Shown here: positions 16,767-25,782 of the stretch, in pieces
Layout of the letters: each line of letters starts with the position of its first letter
Numbering within the stretch: position 1 is the stretch's first letter
Source of the DNA: CAYYKD01 sp964471825
Lineage (GTDB): Bacteria; Spirochaetota; GWE2-31-10; CAYYKD01
DNA: 64,000 bases
Direction: 5' to 3'
Assembly (NCBI GenBank): GCA_964471825.1
Contig: CAYYKD010000005.1
Span: forward strand, 62,001 to 126,000
Position numbers and translations under genes: made by a program
Notes under the pieces: generated by a model
Told to the model about the DNA's origin: nothing
Database searches by the model: none
Seen by the model: the letters and a program-made list of their open reading frames with translations, nothing else

Positions 16767-17329
16767 TTGAGATAGTACACGAGAAGGAACAAAAATTTCT
16801 TCTGGGACTGGCAAGAAAGGTGATGGAGCAAAGAAAAATTATCGAATTAACCACAAGTGACCTTGTTGATTATGATCCTATTCTAACCAAGAAACTAGGC
16901 GGTTTTGTAACAATTCATAAAGATGGAAATCTTCGCGGCTGCATAGGATATATTCTTCCTATCAGATCATTACATGAGACAGTCTCTGTAAATGCGTATA
17001 ACTGTGCGTTTTCAGACCCCAGATTTCAACCGGTCAGACCGGAAGAGCTGAGCGAAATTGAGATTGAAATTAGCGTACTCTCAATTCCAAGAAAGATTAC
17101 ATTTGATTCTTATGCTGAGATCCTCATGAAATTAAAACCTATGATACATGGAGTTACAATCAAAAAGGGATACCAGGGAGCTACATTTTTGCCGCAGGTT
17201 TGGGAGCAGCTTCCATCAAAGGAAGAGTTTTTAACTCATCTCTGCAATAAGGCAGGAATGCACTCAGATGAATGGAAAAACATTGATGGATTGGAGATTG
17301 AAATATATGAAGCTCAGGTTTTCAAATAG
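16763..17329 (+). CDS. amrA: AMMECR1 domain protein (AmmeMemoRadiSam system protein A)
   Basis: The 188-residue AMMECR1-fold protein has the conserved core GNLRGCIGYILPIRSL (near residue 55) and SDPRFQPVRPEELSEIEIEISVLS. LRGCIG is the family's invariant motif, with a probable nucleophilic Cys. The start at 16763 follows TGGAGG by five bases and overlaps the SpoU stop as ATGA. In many bacteria AmmA is encoded with a Memo protein and a radical SAM enzyme; neither partner is beside it here. The biochemical activity of the domain is not well established. Confidence 0.88.
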   Translation: MIEIVHEKEQKFLLGLARKVMEQRKIIELTTSDLVDYDPILTKKLGGFVTIHKDGNLRGCIGYILPIRSLHETVSVNAYNCAFSDPRFQPVRPEELSEIEIEISVLSIPRKITFDSYAEILMKLKPMIHGVTIKKGYQGATFLPQVWEQLPSKEEFLTHLCNKAGMHSDEWKNIDGLEIEIYEAQVFK

Positions 17330-17386
17330 AGATTCTTAAAATTTCGCCTGAGTCCGTTGCAAAACAGATGATTGATACCTATAACA

Positions 17387-17656
17387 TCATTTTCCAAGTG
17401 TATTCTTTATGCCGGCTACAACATTATCATGAATTAGTAAAGAGATGGTATTTATCATATCAGGTTGTTCTCCTGCATCTTTCATGGTCATTACCATCTG
17501 CTGAACAATATGGATCCGGTTTTCACTCGGCTGTTCAATAAGACCGGATAATAATAAATGCAAAGGATCTTCCGGATCTCTAAGTATTTCTATCAGTGAA
17601 ATCAAAAGATCCTGGTCATTCTTCTTTTTACTGTTTTTCTTATTTTTAAAAAACAT
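17387..17656 (-). CDS. Small hypothetical protein
   Basis: This is an 89-residue protein with a Lys/Asn-rich start (FKNKKNSKKKND), then helical segments with LLISLIEILRDPEDPLHLLLSGLI and HIVQQMVMTMKDAGEQPD. No known domain or membrane span is recognised. It faces the AMMECR1 gene tail to tail. The codon pattern and composition look coding, but the function is unknown. Confidence 0.5.
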   Translation of the reverse strand: MFFKNKKNSKKKNDQDLLISLIEILRDPEDPLHLLLSGLIEQPSENRIHIVQQMVMTMKDAGEQPDMINTISLLIHDNVVAGIKNTLGK

Positions 17657-18003
17657 CTCTCATATCCTTTAGGGCTACACTTAAATTTTATTTATGACTC
17701 ATTCTGACAAAAAAGGCCCAAAAGCTCTTCCAATTACTTAATTATATTAACAACTTGAATAAATTAAAAGACTCACATAATATTTTGTGTTAAATATCTA
17801 CTAATAATAACCTTAATTATTAAAAAGTAAAAGTATAAATTCATAAATTTTCCTTATAAAGCACAATATTCGAAACTTAGGCGTAAAAATAATAAACTAC
17901 AAACTATGACAAAAAATTATTATTATAGTCTTGCTATTTACAAGATAAATTGATAATTTATATATATTATATTTATCGATTTTTAAATTTCGGGAGAATC
18001 AAC
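17657..18003. other. AT-rich divergent intergenic region
   Basis: This 347-base region lies upstream of both the small hypothetical gene (minus) and the chemotaxis receptor (plus). Apart from the promoter-like pair at 17931-17959 and homopolymer-rich DNA, I see no RNA gene or repeat. Confidence 0.5.
17931..17959 (+). promoter_or_regulatory. Putative promoter of the chemotaxis receptor gene
   Basis: TTGCTA (17931-17936) and TAATTT (17954-17959) are separated by 17 bases, with a TG one base before the -10 (extended -10). No sigma-28 type promoter was recognised. Confidence 0.4.
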
Positions 18004-19887
18004 ATGAGTGATGGACAAACAAAAAAATCAAGACTATTATTAAATATTTTTTTGATAAACCTATTAGTACCTCTTGCAGTATTTCTGCACAACTCTGTAT
18101 TATTAAACCTATACAACCCCTATATCACAGCAGGTTTTAATGATAGACTTATTATGGGATTACTTAAGAATATCTTTCTGTTTGTATTCATAGCAATTGA
18201 TATTCCGGCATCCCTATTTATAGCATTTTTGTTAAAACCTGTAGAGAGAGCTATTGACAACCCGCTTCTCATTGAGACTGCAAAAAAAAGGATTATAACG
18301 ATTCCGATTGTTGTTCTGGTTGTTCATCTTTCAGGATTCCTATCAGGAACAATTATCAGTTATTCAATTCCGGGCGGTGTCGCACTAAACGATTTCATTT
18401 TTGTTTTTCTAGTGTCACTTTTCAGCGGGCTTTATTCATTTGCATTTTCATACGGCTTAATGGATTATGAAATATACAAGGCAAAACGATCATTTAACAT
18501 TGTAACACTAGGTGAAAATGATAAAGAGCTGCCTATTTTTTTAAAAGTACTGCTAACTGTTTTCTCAGCTGCTTCTCTGACCTATGCAGTTTCTCAATAT
18601 ATCGGTTGGTATTTTTACAAAAAAGGGGTGCTGGCCGATACCGGAAATTTCTTTATAAATACACTCGTAAATATAACGATAATCGTTTTAATTTCTTTAG
18701 TACACATAAGCCTTGTAGTAACAACAATCACAAACATCATTAAGGATGTTAGAATGTCAGTAAATAGCATAATTACAGGTAAGGGCAACCTAAAAAACAG
18801 GTTAGTGATCTCAAGCTATGATGAGCTTGGTCTACTTGTCTCTGATTTTAATAAACTTCTTGATTTCCTAACCGGTATGATCAGAAAGATAAAACAGATA
18901 TCAGATAAGATAGAAAACTCCAACAGCGTACTCATTAATTCTATTGATTCAAGTAAGGGGATTTTTAAGGAATTTATCACCTCAATTAATAAGATAATTA
19001 GTGATGTCGAGCAAAATTCAAGCTATTGTTCCGAACTTAAGAATGCAACTCAAAGCATATCAACAGCCGTTGACTCAATAAATATTGCTGTTACAAACCA
19101 GAATCTTGCTATTCACACATCTTCAAGCTCAACTGAACAGATGCTTACGGGTATAAAAAATGTATCAAATACCATTGGCATAACAAATCGGGAGGTTCAC
19201 GGGCTATATGATAGTATTAATATGAATAAGAAATCACTAAACCACATTATAACATATATTTCCGGTATAGGAAATTCAAGTCAGGAAGTACTTGGGTTAA
19301 TTCATATAATCAACGATATATACGAGCGAATCAAACTACTGGCAATTAACGCTTCAATTGAGGCTGCAAGAGCGGGCAGCCATGGAGTCGGATTTGAAGT
19401 TGTAGCAACTGAGGTTAGAAAACTATCCGATGCAAGCTCATCCAGTGTAAAAAATATAGAAACACAGGTAAATGGAATGAATGCAGAAATCACTAGCGGA
19501 ATCTCCATTGTAGCTCAAACTGTTAAGGAATTAGAGTCTGTATTTAGCGTCGTTGAAAATACGATTAATGCAATTGAGAAGATATCCTATACTATGAATG
19601 AGCAGAATTCAGGTACACAGATTATCATAAGAGCAATCTCAGATCTTGTTAATTCCAGCAGTGAGTTAAATAGCATCTCTATGAACAGCAAAGTTTACTG
19701 CGATCAACTTAACAAGATTGTATACAACCTTGTCGATGGATCAACTGCGATCAAACAGCATGCAAATAATCAGAAAAATGAGAACCTCAAACTTGTTGAA
19801 ATGAACCAGAATCTGATAAATGCATCAAAATCCCTCAAGGACGGATTTGAATCACTTAAAGAACTTCTAGGATCATTTGAAATATAG
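18004..19887 (+). CDS. Methyl-accepting chemotaxis protein
   Basis: This membrane receptor signals to CheA/CheW. The 627-residue protein from the ATG at 18004 (CGGGAGA ribosome site) has about six N-terminal hydrophobic segments over residues 10-245 and no large periplasmic loop. A HAMP domain follows (about 246-300, DVRMSVNSIITGKGNLKNR). The C-terminal signalling domain has the hairpin tip ERIKLLAINASIEAARAGSHGVGF and VVATEVRKLSDASSSS. The ligand is unknown; it may sense membrane or cytosolic cues. A reading starting at 17950 is possible but lacks a ribosome site. Confidence 0.93.
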   Translation: MSDGQTKKSRLLLNIFLINLLVPLAVFLHNSVLLNLYNPYITAGFNDRLIMGLLKNIFLFVFIAIDIPASLFIAFLLKPVERAIDNPLLIETAKKRIITIPIVVLVVHLSGFLSGTIISYSIPGGVALNDFIFVFLVSLFSGLYSFAFSYGLMDYEIYKAKRSFNIVTLGENDKELPIFLKVLLTVFSAASLTYAVSQYIGWYFYKKGVLADTGNFFINTLVNITIIVLISLVHISLVVTTITNIIKDVRMSVNSIITGKGNLKNRLVISSYDELGLLVSDFNKLLDFLTGMIRKIKQISDKIENSNSVLINSIDSSKGIFKEFITSINKIISDVEQNSSYCSELKNATQSISTAVDSINIAVTNQNLAIHTSSSSTEQMLTGIKNVSNTIGITNREVHGLYDSINMNKKSLNHIITYISGIGNSSQEVLGLIHIINDIYERIKLLAINASIEAARAGSHGVGFEVVATEVRKLSDASSSSVKNIETQVNGMNAEITSGISIVAQTVKELESVFSVVENTINAIEKISYTMNEQNSGTQIIIRAISDLVNSSSELNSISMNSKVYCDQLNKIVYNLVDGSTAIKQHANNQKNENLKLVEMNQNLINASKSLKDGFESLKELLGSFEI

Positions 19888-20029
19888 AACTCTAATAGAA
19901 CCTGGTGTTGGTCTTGTAAATCATTGCAGTATTTTTGCAAGAGTTTTTAATGAAAATAGATAGAGCTAATATAAAAATCAATTGAAATAATAATTATGAT
20001 TTATTGAAGATATTTTGTATAAATTTTAA

Positions 20030-21292
20030 CTATTTAATCTTATTGAAAACTTTTTCATCGGTTCGTATATATAGCGGATAGTTAATCATAGGCCTGTGTT
20101 CGTACAGGGAGCCAACATGAAAAGCCTTCCCATTTACTCCAAGCTTACCTATTACTGCACCATAGTTATGACCGACAAATGGTCTGTTGCCTGTCGGATC
20201 AAGATCTGTAGAGCTTACACCAGATGGGGTAAAATATATATAGTAATTTGAATTTGCCTGTTTTATACCCATATTTCCTATAAAAGACTTTATTAGAAAT
20301 TTATCTTCAAAAAAACGCTCTATTTGACCAATATTTGAATCTATTGTATCACTAAGAAATGAAAATGTCTGTTTATTTTTTGAATCATAGCTCCAAGTCA
20401 GATATCCTACAAATATCCTTGAATCATCAGCCAACTCAACATCACCTATATCAAATTTCAGAATAGTGTTGACCGTTATCTTATTAAACACAAGAAAACT
20501 CTCTTTAAGAAGGTTTCTCTGCCCATTGAATTCAAAGAATAGCGGCATTAAATTTGTGTGTTTATTCGAGACATTGTCACTCTGAATATTAGTTAACACT
20601 ATCTCGGTCTCTTTTTCGACCAGTCTCTTAGACTTTAGAGCTGATACAATAATAGTAAAATCCTCCAACGGATTAAGCTGAAGTCCCGTATCATACCAAT
20701 CCCGTCCAAAATCTGATACCTTTGCCTCGCCCTCTACAGTCGCTCCGCTATTATAGATCACCTTATAGAATAGCTTACCGGCAAATTCCTCTTCGCCTTT
20801 TTGAAGCTTTAATGCAGGCGGAAGATTCAACCCAAGTCTAAATGTCGGTATACTAGGCTCCCCTACTTTTATTACAGAGGTATATTCTTTGTAATCATCT
20901 TCATCATAGGCTCTTATAATAACCTTATAATACCCCGGTATGAAAATAGTCAAAATTGCATTTACAGGATTCTTTAACACATCCAGATAATAACCTTTAT
21001 TATCGTCTGTTAGTCCTCTCAATAAATTATCTGCGGTGTTATCTGAGATGCCATCAACATCAAGTGTTAATTTCTCTATCTCCCAGTCATATGAAATGAA
21101 TCGGGCGGAGTTTTTATCACCAATATCAGCTGACAGGTATATATCAATCTGATCAGGCTTTTCCTTCGGGACTGCACCGGATGCATCCGAAAAATTTATA
21201 CCATTAATCACTATCGGATCAAGTTTAGCATTCTCCTCTGAGGAGCACGAAATAATTATAAAAATTAAAAAAAGATAAATAAGTGTTTTCAT
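20030..21292 (-). CDS. Putative lipoprotein, unknown function
   Basis: The 420-residue protein begins MKTLIYLFLIFIIISCSSEE, a short signal peptide with a lipobox ending at Cys16, so it is probably a membrane-anchored lipoprotein. The mature chain is rich in beta-type segments. A possible Ig/PKD-like part lies around residues 60-145 (YYKVIIRAYDEDDYKEYTS). The middle resembles carbohydrate- or matrix-associated repeats only vaguely, so no function is assigned. It is monocistronic as far as visible. Confidence 0.7.
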   Translation of the reverse strand: MKTLIYLFLIFIIISCSSEENAKLDPIVINGINFSDASGAVPKEKPDQIDIYLSADIGDKNSARFISYDWEIEKLTLDVDGISDNTADNLLRGLTDDNKGYYLDVLKNPVNAILTIFIPGYYKVIIRAYDEDDYKEYTSVIKVGEPSIPTFRLGLNLPPALKLQKGEEEFAGKLFYKVIYNSGATVEGEAKVSDFGRDWYDTGLQLNPLEDFTIIVSALKSKRLVEKETEIVLTNIQSDNVSNKHTNLMPLFFEFNGQRNLLKESFLVFNKITVNTILKFDIGDVELADDSRIFVGYLTWSYDSKNKQTFSFLSDTIDSNIGQIERFFEDKFLIKSFIGNMGIKQANSNYYIYFTPSGVSSTDLDPTGNRPFVGHNYGAVIGKLGVNGKAFHVGSLYEHRPMINYPLYIRTDEKVFNKIK

Positions 21293-21390
21293 AAAATATT
21301 CTTAAGTACAATTATATCATCAACTTTCAAAAAAGTCAAAATATATTTTTTAAATATAAAGAAGAAGCCTTTAAATATCAAGAAGCAAAA

Positions 21391-21413
21391 AGGCTCTTAC
21401 AAAAATAAATTTT
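21391..21413 (+). mobile_element. Solo end of the 235-bp foldback element type
   Basis: These 23 bases match positions 52476-52498, the left end of element C, at 22 positions (AGGCTCTT[A/C]CAAAAATAAA and on). The inverted partner end is not clear downstream. It is probably a decayed or deleted copy. Confidence 0.55.
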
Positions 21414-21479
21414 AGTTCCTGTAAAAATCAACCTCGAATCTATGTAATAACTTCATTATATTTGCGGATATCTACCCTA

Positions 21480-22793
21480 CTATTTTTCTATCGGAAGAGT
21501 CAGGGCAAATTTCTGTTTATACTCATCTGTTGTGTCATAGTGCAGCGTAGCCTCTTCAGGTGGAAGAGGGTTTGCCTCAAAGAAATCTTTCCATAGCTTT
21601 AAATAAGCAGTTTCCATTTGATCAGCCGTCATATTCTTTGGTTTAAATACTGCATGGGCACTATTATAGAGATCATAGTTTCTATGAAGAAGCCTGTCCT
21701 CTGCAACCACCTGATCATAGAATACAGTTCCGGGGTATGGGGTTATAAGATAGAATTCGGCCAGACTTATCTGATGTCTTGCAAGATAATCAAATGTCCT
21801 TGGAAACACAGAGAGATCATCTCTATCTGAACCAAGCATAACAGAGATAAAAATCTTTATCCCCGCATCCTTTACCTTATTTATGATCTCATCTGCTCTT
21901 CTTGTCCGCCCCTGTGAAATCGCCTTAACAGAAACCGGATCAAAACCGGTTACCATGTAAATCTGGCTAACTCCGGCATCTTTTGCTCTTTTTAGAGCAA
22001 CCGGATCATCATTAAGGATCATAGATGATGACAGGATTATATCCTTATTCATGCCCTTCATTGCATCAAAAAATCTTTCCGCATCCTTCTGAAATGAGGG
22101 AGAGGTTAGAAGCAGGGTGTCATCGGTAATAAATATCTGTTTAGTATTACAATTCTGAACTTCCTCAAGTATGCTGTCAAGCGGTCTTGGTCTCACAACC
22201 CTTCCATGTGCAGTTGGACACGAACAGGTTACGCATCTATAGTCACACCCTCTAAACACTTGAAGGTAAAAAATATCCCACTCATATCCCTTTTTATTGG
22301 CATATATAGATCTATCCGGTTGAATGTACTTATTTATATCATAGAACTCTGTCTGTCTATAGAATTGTTTTAATTTATTATTCTTTGCATCTTCAAGTAC
22401 CTGGTAAAGTGACGACTCAACCTCACCAATAACAACCGAGGTGAAGTGTAGTGCTGTCTCTTCAGGAATACATGAAGGATGAATACCACCGGCAACAACT
22501 TTTATCCCTCGCTTCTTAAACTCATCACCTATATTATAGGCCGCATTTGCCTGTGGAGTAAAACAATTCACAAGTACCAAATCAAAATGGGAGTCAAACG
22601 GCACATCTTCTATATTTTGATCAATAAATGTTACAGTATGTTCATTTCTATCTAACATTGCTGAGATAATAGGAATACCAAGTGAAGGTGGTGCTTTGAA
22701 ATTTGCTGTAATAGGATGATTAAGTATATCAAAGAGTTTTTTATTCGTTTCTAGGTATTTTTTAAATCTCGGATAGATAAGAAGAATATTCAT
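21480..22793 (-). CDS. B12-binding domain radical SAM protein
   Basis: The 437-residue protein joins an N-terminal cobalamin-binding-like Rossmann domain (1-130) to a radical SAM domain. The [4Fe-4S] motif is CDYRCVTC (Cys 183, 187 and 190), a proper CxxxCxxC. The B12 domain lacks the DxHxxG base-off motif, which is common in this radical SAM class. The C-terminal part has a SPASM-less tail with LITPYPGTVFYDQV, typical of the class. Reactions in the family include methylations and ring rearrangements; the substrate is unknown. A scaffold gap lies between it and the prenyltransferase gene upstream, so the operon link is uncertain. Confidence 0.88.
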   Translation of the reverse strand: MNILLIYPRFKKYLETNKKLFDILNHPITANFKAPPSLGIPIISAMLDRNEHTVTFIDQNIEDVPFDSHFDLVLVNCFTPQANAAYNIGDEFKKRGIKVVAGGIHPSCIPEETALHFTSVVIGEVESSLYQVLEDAKNNKLKQFYRQTEFYDINKYIQPDRSIYANKKGYEWDIFYLQVFRGCDYRCVTCSCPTAHGRVVRPRPLDSILEEVQNCNTKQIFITDDTLLLTSPSFQKDAERFFDAMKGMNKDIILSSSMILNDDPVALKRAKDAGVSQIYMVTGFDPVSVKAISQGRTRRADEIINKVKDAGIKIFISVMLGSDRDDLSVFPRTFDYLARHQISLAEFYLITPYPGTVFYDQVVAEDRLLHRNYDLYNSAHAVFKPKNMTADQMETAYLKLWKDFFEANPLPPEEATLHYDTTDEYKQKFALTLPIEK

Positions 22794-22969
22794 TACATGA
22801 ACCCCTGTTTTGCTTGTTTACTTTATATTATTAATTTCATCAATTGATTATCAGTCCAAAATAGATAAAAATAATTTTGAAGTTTATAAACTCTTTTATT
22901 AAAAATGTCAATCTTTATTTATTTTTATTAGATTTTCATTAAAAATTCAAATATTTGGTGTTAATTAAA

Positions 22970-22979
22970 NNNNNNNNNN
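22970..22979. other. Scaffold gap (10 N) in intergenic DNA
   Basis: This placeholder lies 4 bases beyond the 3' end of the UbiA gene. The stop codon is present in the sequence, so the gene is complete, but the distance and even the adjacency of the two flanking genes depend on the scaffolding. Confidence 0.9.
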
Positions 22980-22983
22980 GAAT

Positions 22984-23910
22984 TCAGAGTTTAATCAGAT
23001 ATGAAAAAAGTTTAAAGTCAAAATATTGATTGTTAAAGAAATCTTTAAAATATACAAGAATAAACACAGTTACCAAATAAAGTACAACAGATATTATAAT
23101 CCCGGGGTCTGTTGCTACCAATTCCTCTGGATTACCGCCCTTTTCCCTGCTATAGATAAGCATTAAATATCGAAACAACCCAAAAAGAACAAAGGGAAGT
23201 GTTAGAAGGAGGTTTTCACTGTGAATTTTATCAATTACCGCCGGATCCATCGCCCATATAGCATAACTAATTATCGTTATTGCCATCGAGATGCAGATCA
23301 TAATATCAAGAAATTCCTTATTGTAGTCCTTAAGACGCTCTCTATGATGATGAAAGTTGACGCCAAGCACTAATATTTCATGCCTTCTCTTAGAGAAACC
23401 AAATATGAGGCTTATTGAAAATGTAGTCAAAAGCATCCAGTTACTAAGGGGAACATCAATAGCGATAGACCCGATCAATACTCTTAGACAAAACCCGATA
23501 GCTATTACAAAGACATCAAGAATTATAACCTTCTTAAGAAAAAAAGAATATAGAATATTCATCACAAGGTAGGATAGTACAATTATAGTTGCATTGAATT
23601 TCAGAAAAAAAGACAAAAACAAACCTATCACAAAAAAAACAAAACCTATTGAGAAACCTATCTTTTTATTTATTCGTCCTGATGCTATTGGTCTGAGAGA
23701 TTTAACAGGGTGTTTTGCATCATTACCGGCGTCTATTAAATCATTAATAATATAGACAAACACAGAGATGCAGATGAAACTAAAAAATGCAACGATCTCA
23801 TTGATGATCTTCTCAACCTGAAGAAGCTGCAGAGAGAATACAAGTGGGGCAAAAATAAAGATATTTTTTATCCAATGTTTAATTTTTACAAGCTCAAGAA
23901 ATGTTTTCAA
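22984..23910 (-). CDS. UbiA family prenyltransferase, decaprenyl-phosphate phosphoribosyltransferase-like
   Basis: This integral membrane enzyme transfers a group to or from a polyprenyl chain. The 308 residues have about nine hydrophobic segments and the first Asp-rich motif NDLIDAGNDAKHPVKSLRP (about 56-74). This fits the NDxxDxxxDxxHPxKxxRPIASG form seen in Rv3806c-like DPPR synthases rather than menaquinone or haem enzymes. A second conserved part is VFVIAIGFCLRVLIG. The start is TTG with GGATGG upstream. An SDR epimerase gene lies directly upstream, fitting a lipid-linked sugar pathway. The substrate is inferred from the family. Confidence 0.85.
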   Translation of the reverse strand: MKTFLELVKIKHWIKNIFIFAPLVFSLQLLQVEKIINEIVAFFSFICISVFVYIINDLIDAGNDAKHPVKSLRPIASGRINKKIGFSIGFVFFVIGLFLSFFLKFNATIIVLSYLVMNILYSFFLKKVIILDVFVIAIGFCLRVLIGSIAIDVPLSNWMLLTTFSISLIFGFSKRRHEILVLGVNFHHHRERLKDYNKEFLDIMICISMAITIISYAIWAMDPAVIDKIHSENLLLTLPFVLFGLFRYLMLIYSREKGGNPEELVATDPGIIISVVLYLVTVFILVYFKDFFNNQYFDFKLFSYLIKL

Positions 23911-23963
23911 TTGTTACTTACCATCCATAAATATAATTAATCAAATAATACAGAATATCTTAA

Positions 23964-24031
23964 TTGATAGACACCTTAAATTGATAGATCCCTAAAATTG
24001 ACAGACACCTTAAATTGACAAATACCTAAAA
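23964..24031. repeat. Four imperfect tandem 17-bp repeats upstream of ubiA-like gene
   Basis: The units TTGATAGACACCTTAAA (23964), TTGATAGATCCCTAAAA (23981), TTGACAGACACCTTAAA (23998) and TTGACAAATACCTAAAA (24015) follow head to tail with no spacer. A degenerate AACTTAAACTAG region continues to about 24075. The array sits between the epimerase gene and the prenyltransferase gene. Confidence 0.75.
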
Positions 24032-24051
24032 ACTAGAACTTAAACTAGAAT

Positions 24052-25095
24052 TTAAAAAAAGAACTTAAATAAACTTAAGATCCCCTGTTTCCATGGTACC
24101 CTGTGAGAAACTCCACTGGTCTGTTTAAACTTTGATAGGTTGTCAATATACCATCTATAGTTTCTAATAAGTGCATCTTTATTGGAGTAGACAGGCTTCC
24201 AGTTAAGTGTTCTAAGGGCTTTATCGATTGACACAAATGAGTCCTTAGAAGCAGTCTCATAGACCCATTTATAGAGAGGGGACAGCTTAAAGAACTCTAA
24301 AATCCTAAGTACAATTATAACAGGTGCAGCAGGAAATGTTGATATCTTTTTATTAAATCCGGCATAGTCAAGTACAGCCTGATAATCTTCCTTCATTGTC
24401 GTAAAGTCCATAGCACCTATATTGAATGTATCATTTACACTCTCACTATCATTAGTGATACAACAATGAATTGCCGCACAGAGATCTTCTACATCGAGAA
24501 ACTGGTACCTGTTTTTTCCGTTACCTATCATTGGAAAACCTTTGCCATCCTTAGCCCAGTCATAGAATAGAGCAAAAACACCAAGTCTTTCCGGTCCGAT
24601 AAATGATTTTGGTCGTAATATTGGAATACAGATCCCCTTCGCTCTAAATTGTACGCACAACTCCTCTGCCTTGATCTTTGCAACTCCATATGGACCAACT
24701 CCGTCAAGCTTATCATCCTCCATAAGCGGATGATGATCCGGGATTCCATAGACAGCGGTAGATGATATATGTACAAATCTTTTAACACCATTTTCATAGG
24801 CAGCATCAAGGAGGTTCTGAGTTCCATCAATATCCGTTGTTAGGATATCCTCCTTCTTGTAGAGAGGCAGGGCAGCCGCTGTATGAATTACTATATCAAC
24901 ACCCTTCATGGATTTCTTTACAACTTCAATGTCTCTTATGTCAGCCCTTATTGTCTGTATTTTTATTTTTTCAGGATAGTCAAATGTTGAAATATCAAAG
25001 GAAATAATATTACTGTAACCTTTATTTAATAAATACCTGATTAGATTTATTCCTAAAAAACCAGCTCCACCTGTAATGAGTATTCTATCCTGCAT
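24052..25095 (-). CDS. NAD-dependent epimerase/dehydratase (extended SDR)
   Basis: The 347-residue Rossmann protein has the N-terminal GGAGFLGINL dinucleotide motif (residues 8-17). A catalytic Ser lies in VHISSTAVYG, and the YxxxK active site is PYGVAKIKAEEL. These are marks of nucleotide-sugar 4-epimerases and sterol/3-beta-HSD-like dehydratases. The ATG at 25095 follows GGGAAG by four bases; an alternative TTG at 25107 sits in the ribosome site. It is probably cotranscribed with the UbiA-like gene downstream, suggesting work on a lipid-linked or activated sugar. The precise substrate cannot be told. Confidence 0.88.
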   Translation of the reverse strand: MQDRILITGGAGFLGINLIRYLLNKGYSNIISFDISTFDYPEKIKIQTIRADIRDIEVVKKSMKGVDIVIHTAAALPLYKKEDILTTDIDGTQNLLDAAYENGVKRFVHISSTAVYGIPDHHPLMEDDKLDGVGPYGVAKIKAEELCVQFRAKGICIPILRPKSFIGPERLGVFALFYDWAKDGKGFPMIGNGKNRYQFLDVEDLCAAIHCCITNDSESVNDTFNIGAMDFTTMKEDYQAVLDYAGFNKKISTFPAAPVIIVLRILEFFKLSPLYKWVYETASKDSFVSIDKALRTLNWKPVYSNKDALIRNYRWYIDNLSKFKQTSGVSHRVPWKQGILSLFKFFF

Positions 25096-25264
25096 CTGAC
25101 TTCCCAATAATTACAAAAATTTTAAAAGAATATATGATAAAGATATCATTATGTCAATATAAGTTGCTCTTCTAGTAGAAATTACCCGCCCAAAAAGATA
25201 ATTCACATCTTTAGAGGTCCTTACCGCACATACTTATAATTTTCAGAAATTACCAACAACAGTT

Positions 25265-25406
25265 GAGGCCCTTTCAAAACTCGATATTTTTTACTAGATC
25301 AAGGAGTGATGAGTCTAAAGCCCGGAGTTTACTTTGCGTAAATGAGGACTTTAGGCGAAGAACGACAAAGAGATAGAAAATAAAGAGCGAGTTTTGAAAG
25401 AGCCTC
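25265..25406. mobile_element. MITE-like foldback element, copy B
   Basis: This 142-bp element is the reverse complement of copy A (3754-3895) except for one base, a C for T at 25270. That leaves the left terminal repeat with one mismatch to the right one. It is flanked by an exact 4-bp direct repeat AGTT (25261-25264 and 25407-25410), the signature of transposition. Confidence 0.88.
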
Positions 25407-25476
25407 AGTTAATTAAACATTATTTTAAGCAATCCGGATTATTCTAGTTCATAACCGCTGCAGAGTTAGTTTATCT

Positions 25477-25509
25477 GCAAATATTCAGCAAATATTCAGC
25501 AAATATTCA
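25477..25509. repeat. Three tandem 11-bp repeats
   Basis: GCAAATATTCA is repeated exactly three times (25477, 25488, 25499), with a partial fourth GCTAATATT. The 11-base period is close to one helical turn, so a phased binding site is possible. A slippage product is the simpler view. Confidence 0.75.
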
Positions 25510-25782
25510 GCTAATATTTTATAGTAGTATTAGGTAATTAATATCATATAAAATTACATTGATAATTATATAGTTGATTTAATGAGCAAGTCTAAGAGGG
25601 ACACCCTATGCCTGTCTAATTCTTTTTTAATTAACCCACCAGCTGATGTCTAACTTTTTTTATTGTCAAAACTCTAACCTACACCTTATATTCATATTTT
25701 TTAAAAAAAGGTTTTATTTTTTTTCTTTATTATCGTATAAGTAAGATGTATAATTATTATGTATTTGTTTTAGGAGATATTT

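Larger units (their letters stand above)
25108..25782. other. Intergenic region between epimerase and cyclase genes
   Basis: This 675-base region holds foldback element copy B (25265-25406) and three 11-bp tandem repeats (25477-25509). A TATAAT at 25750-25755, about 27 bases before the cyclase start, is a plausible -10 box. No open frame with a ribosome site or RNA gene was recognised. Confidence 0.5.

Noticed and set aside
19888..20029. TCTTG...CAAGAGTTTTT as a terminator after the chemotaxis receptor
   Set aside because: The stem is only five pairs with a long loop and a short T-run; too weak to list.
24075..24830. Two minus-strand frames inside the epimerase gene
   Set aside because: They overlap the clearly coding SDR frame; no independent start signals.
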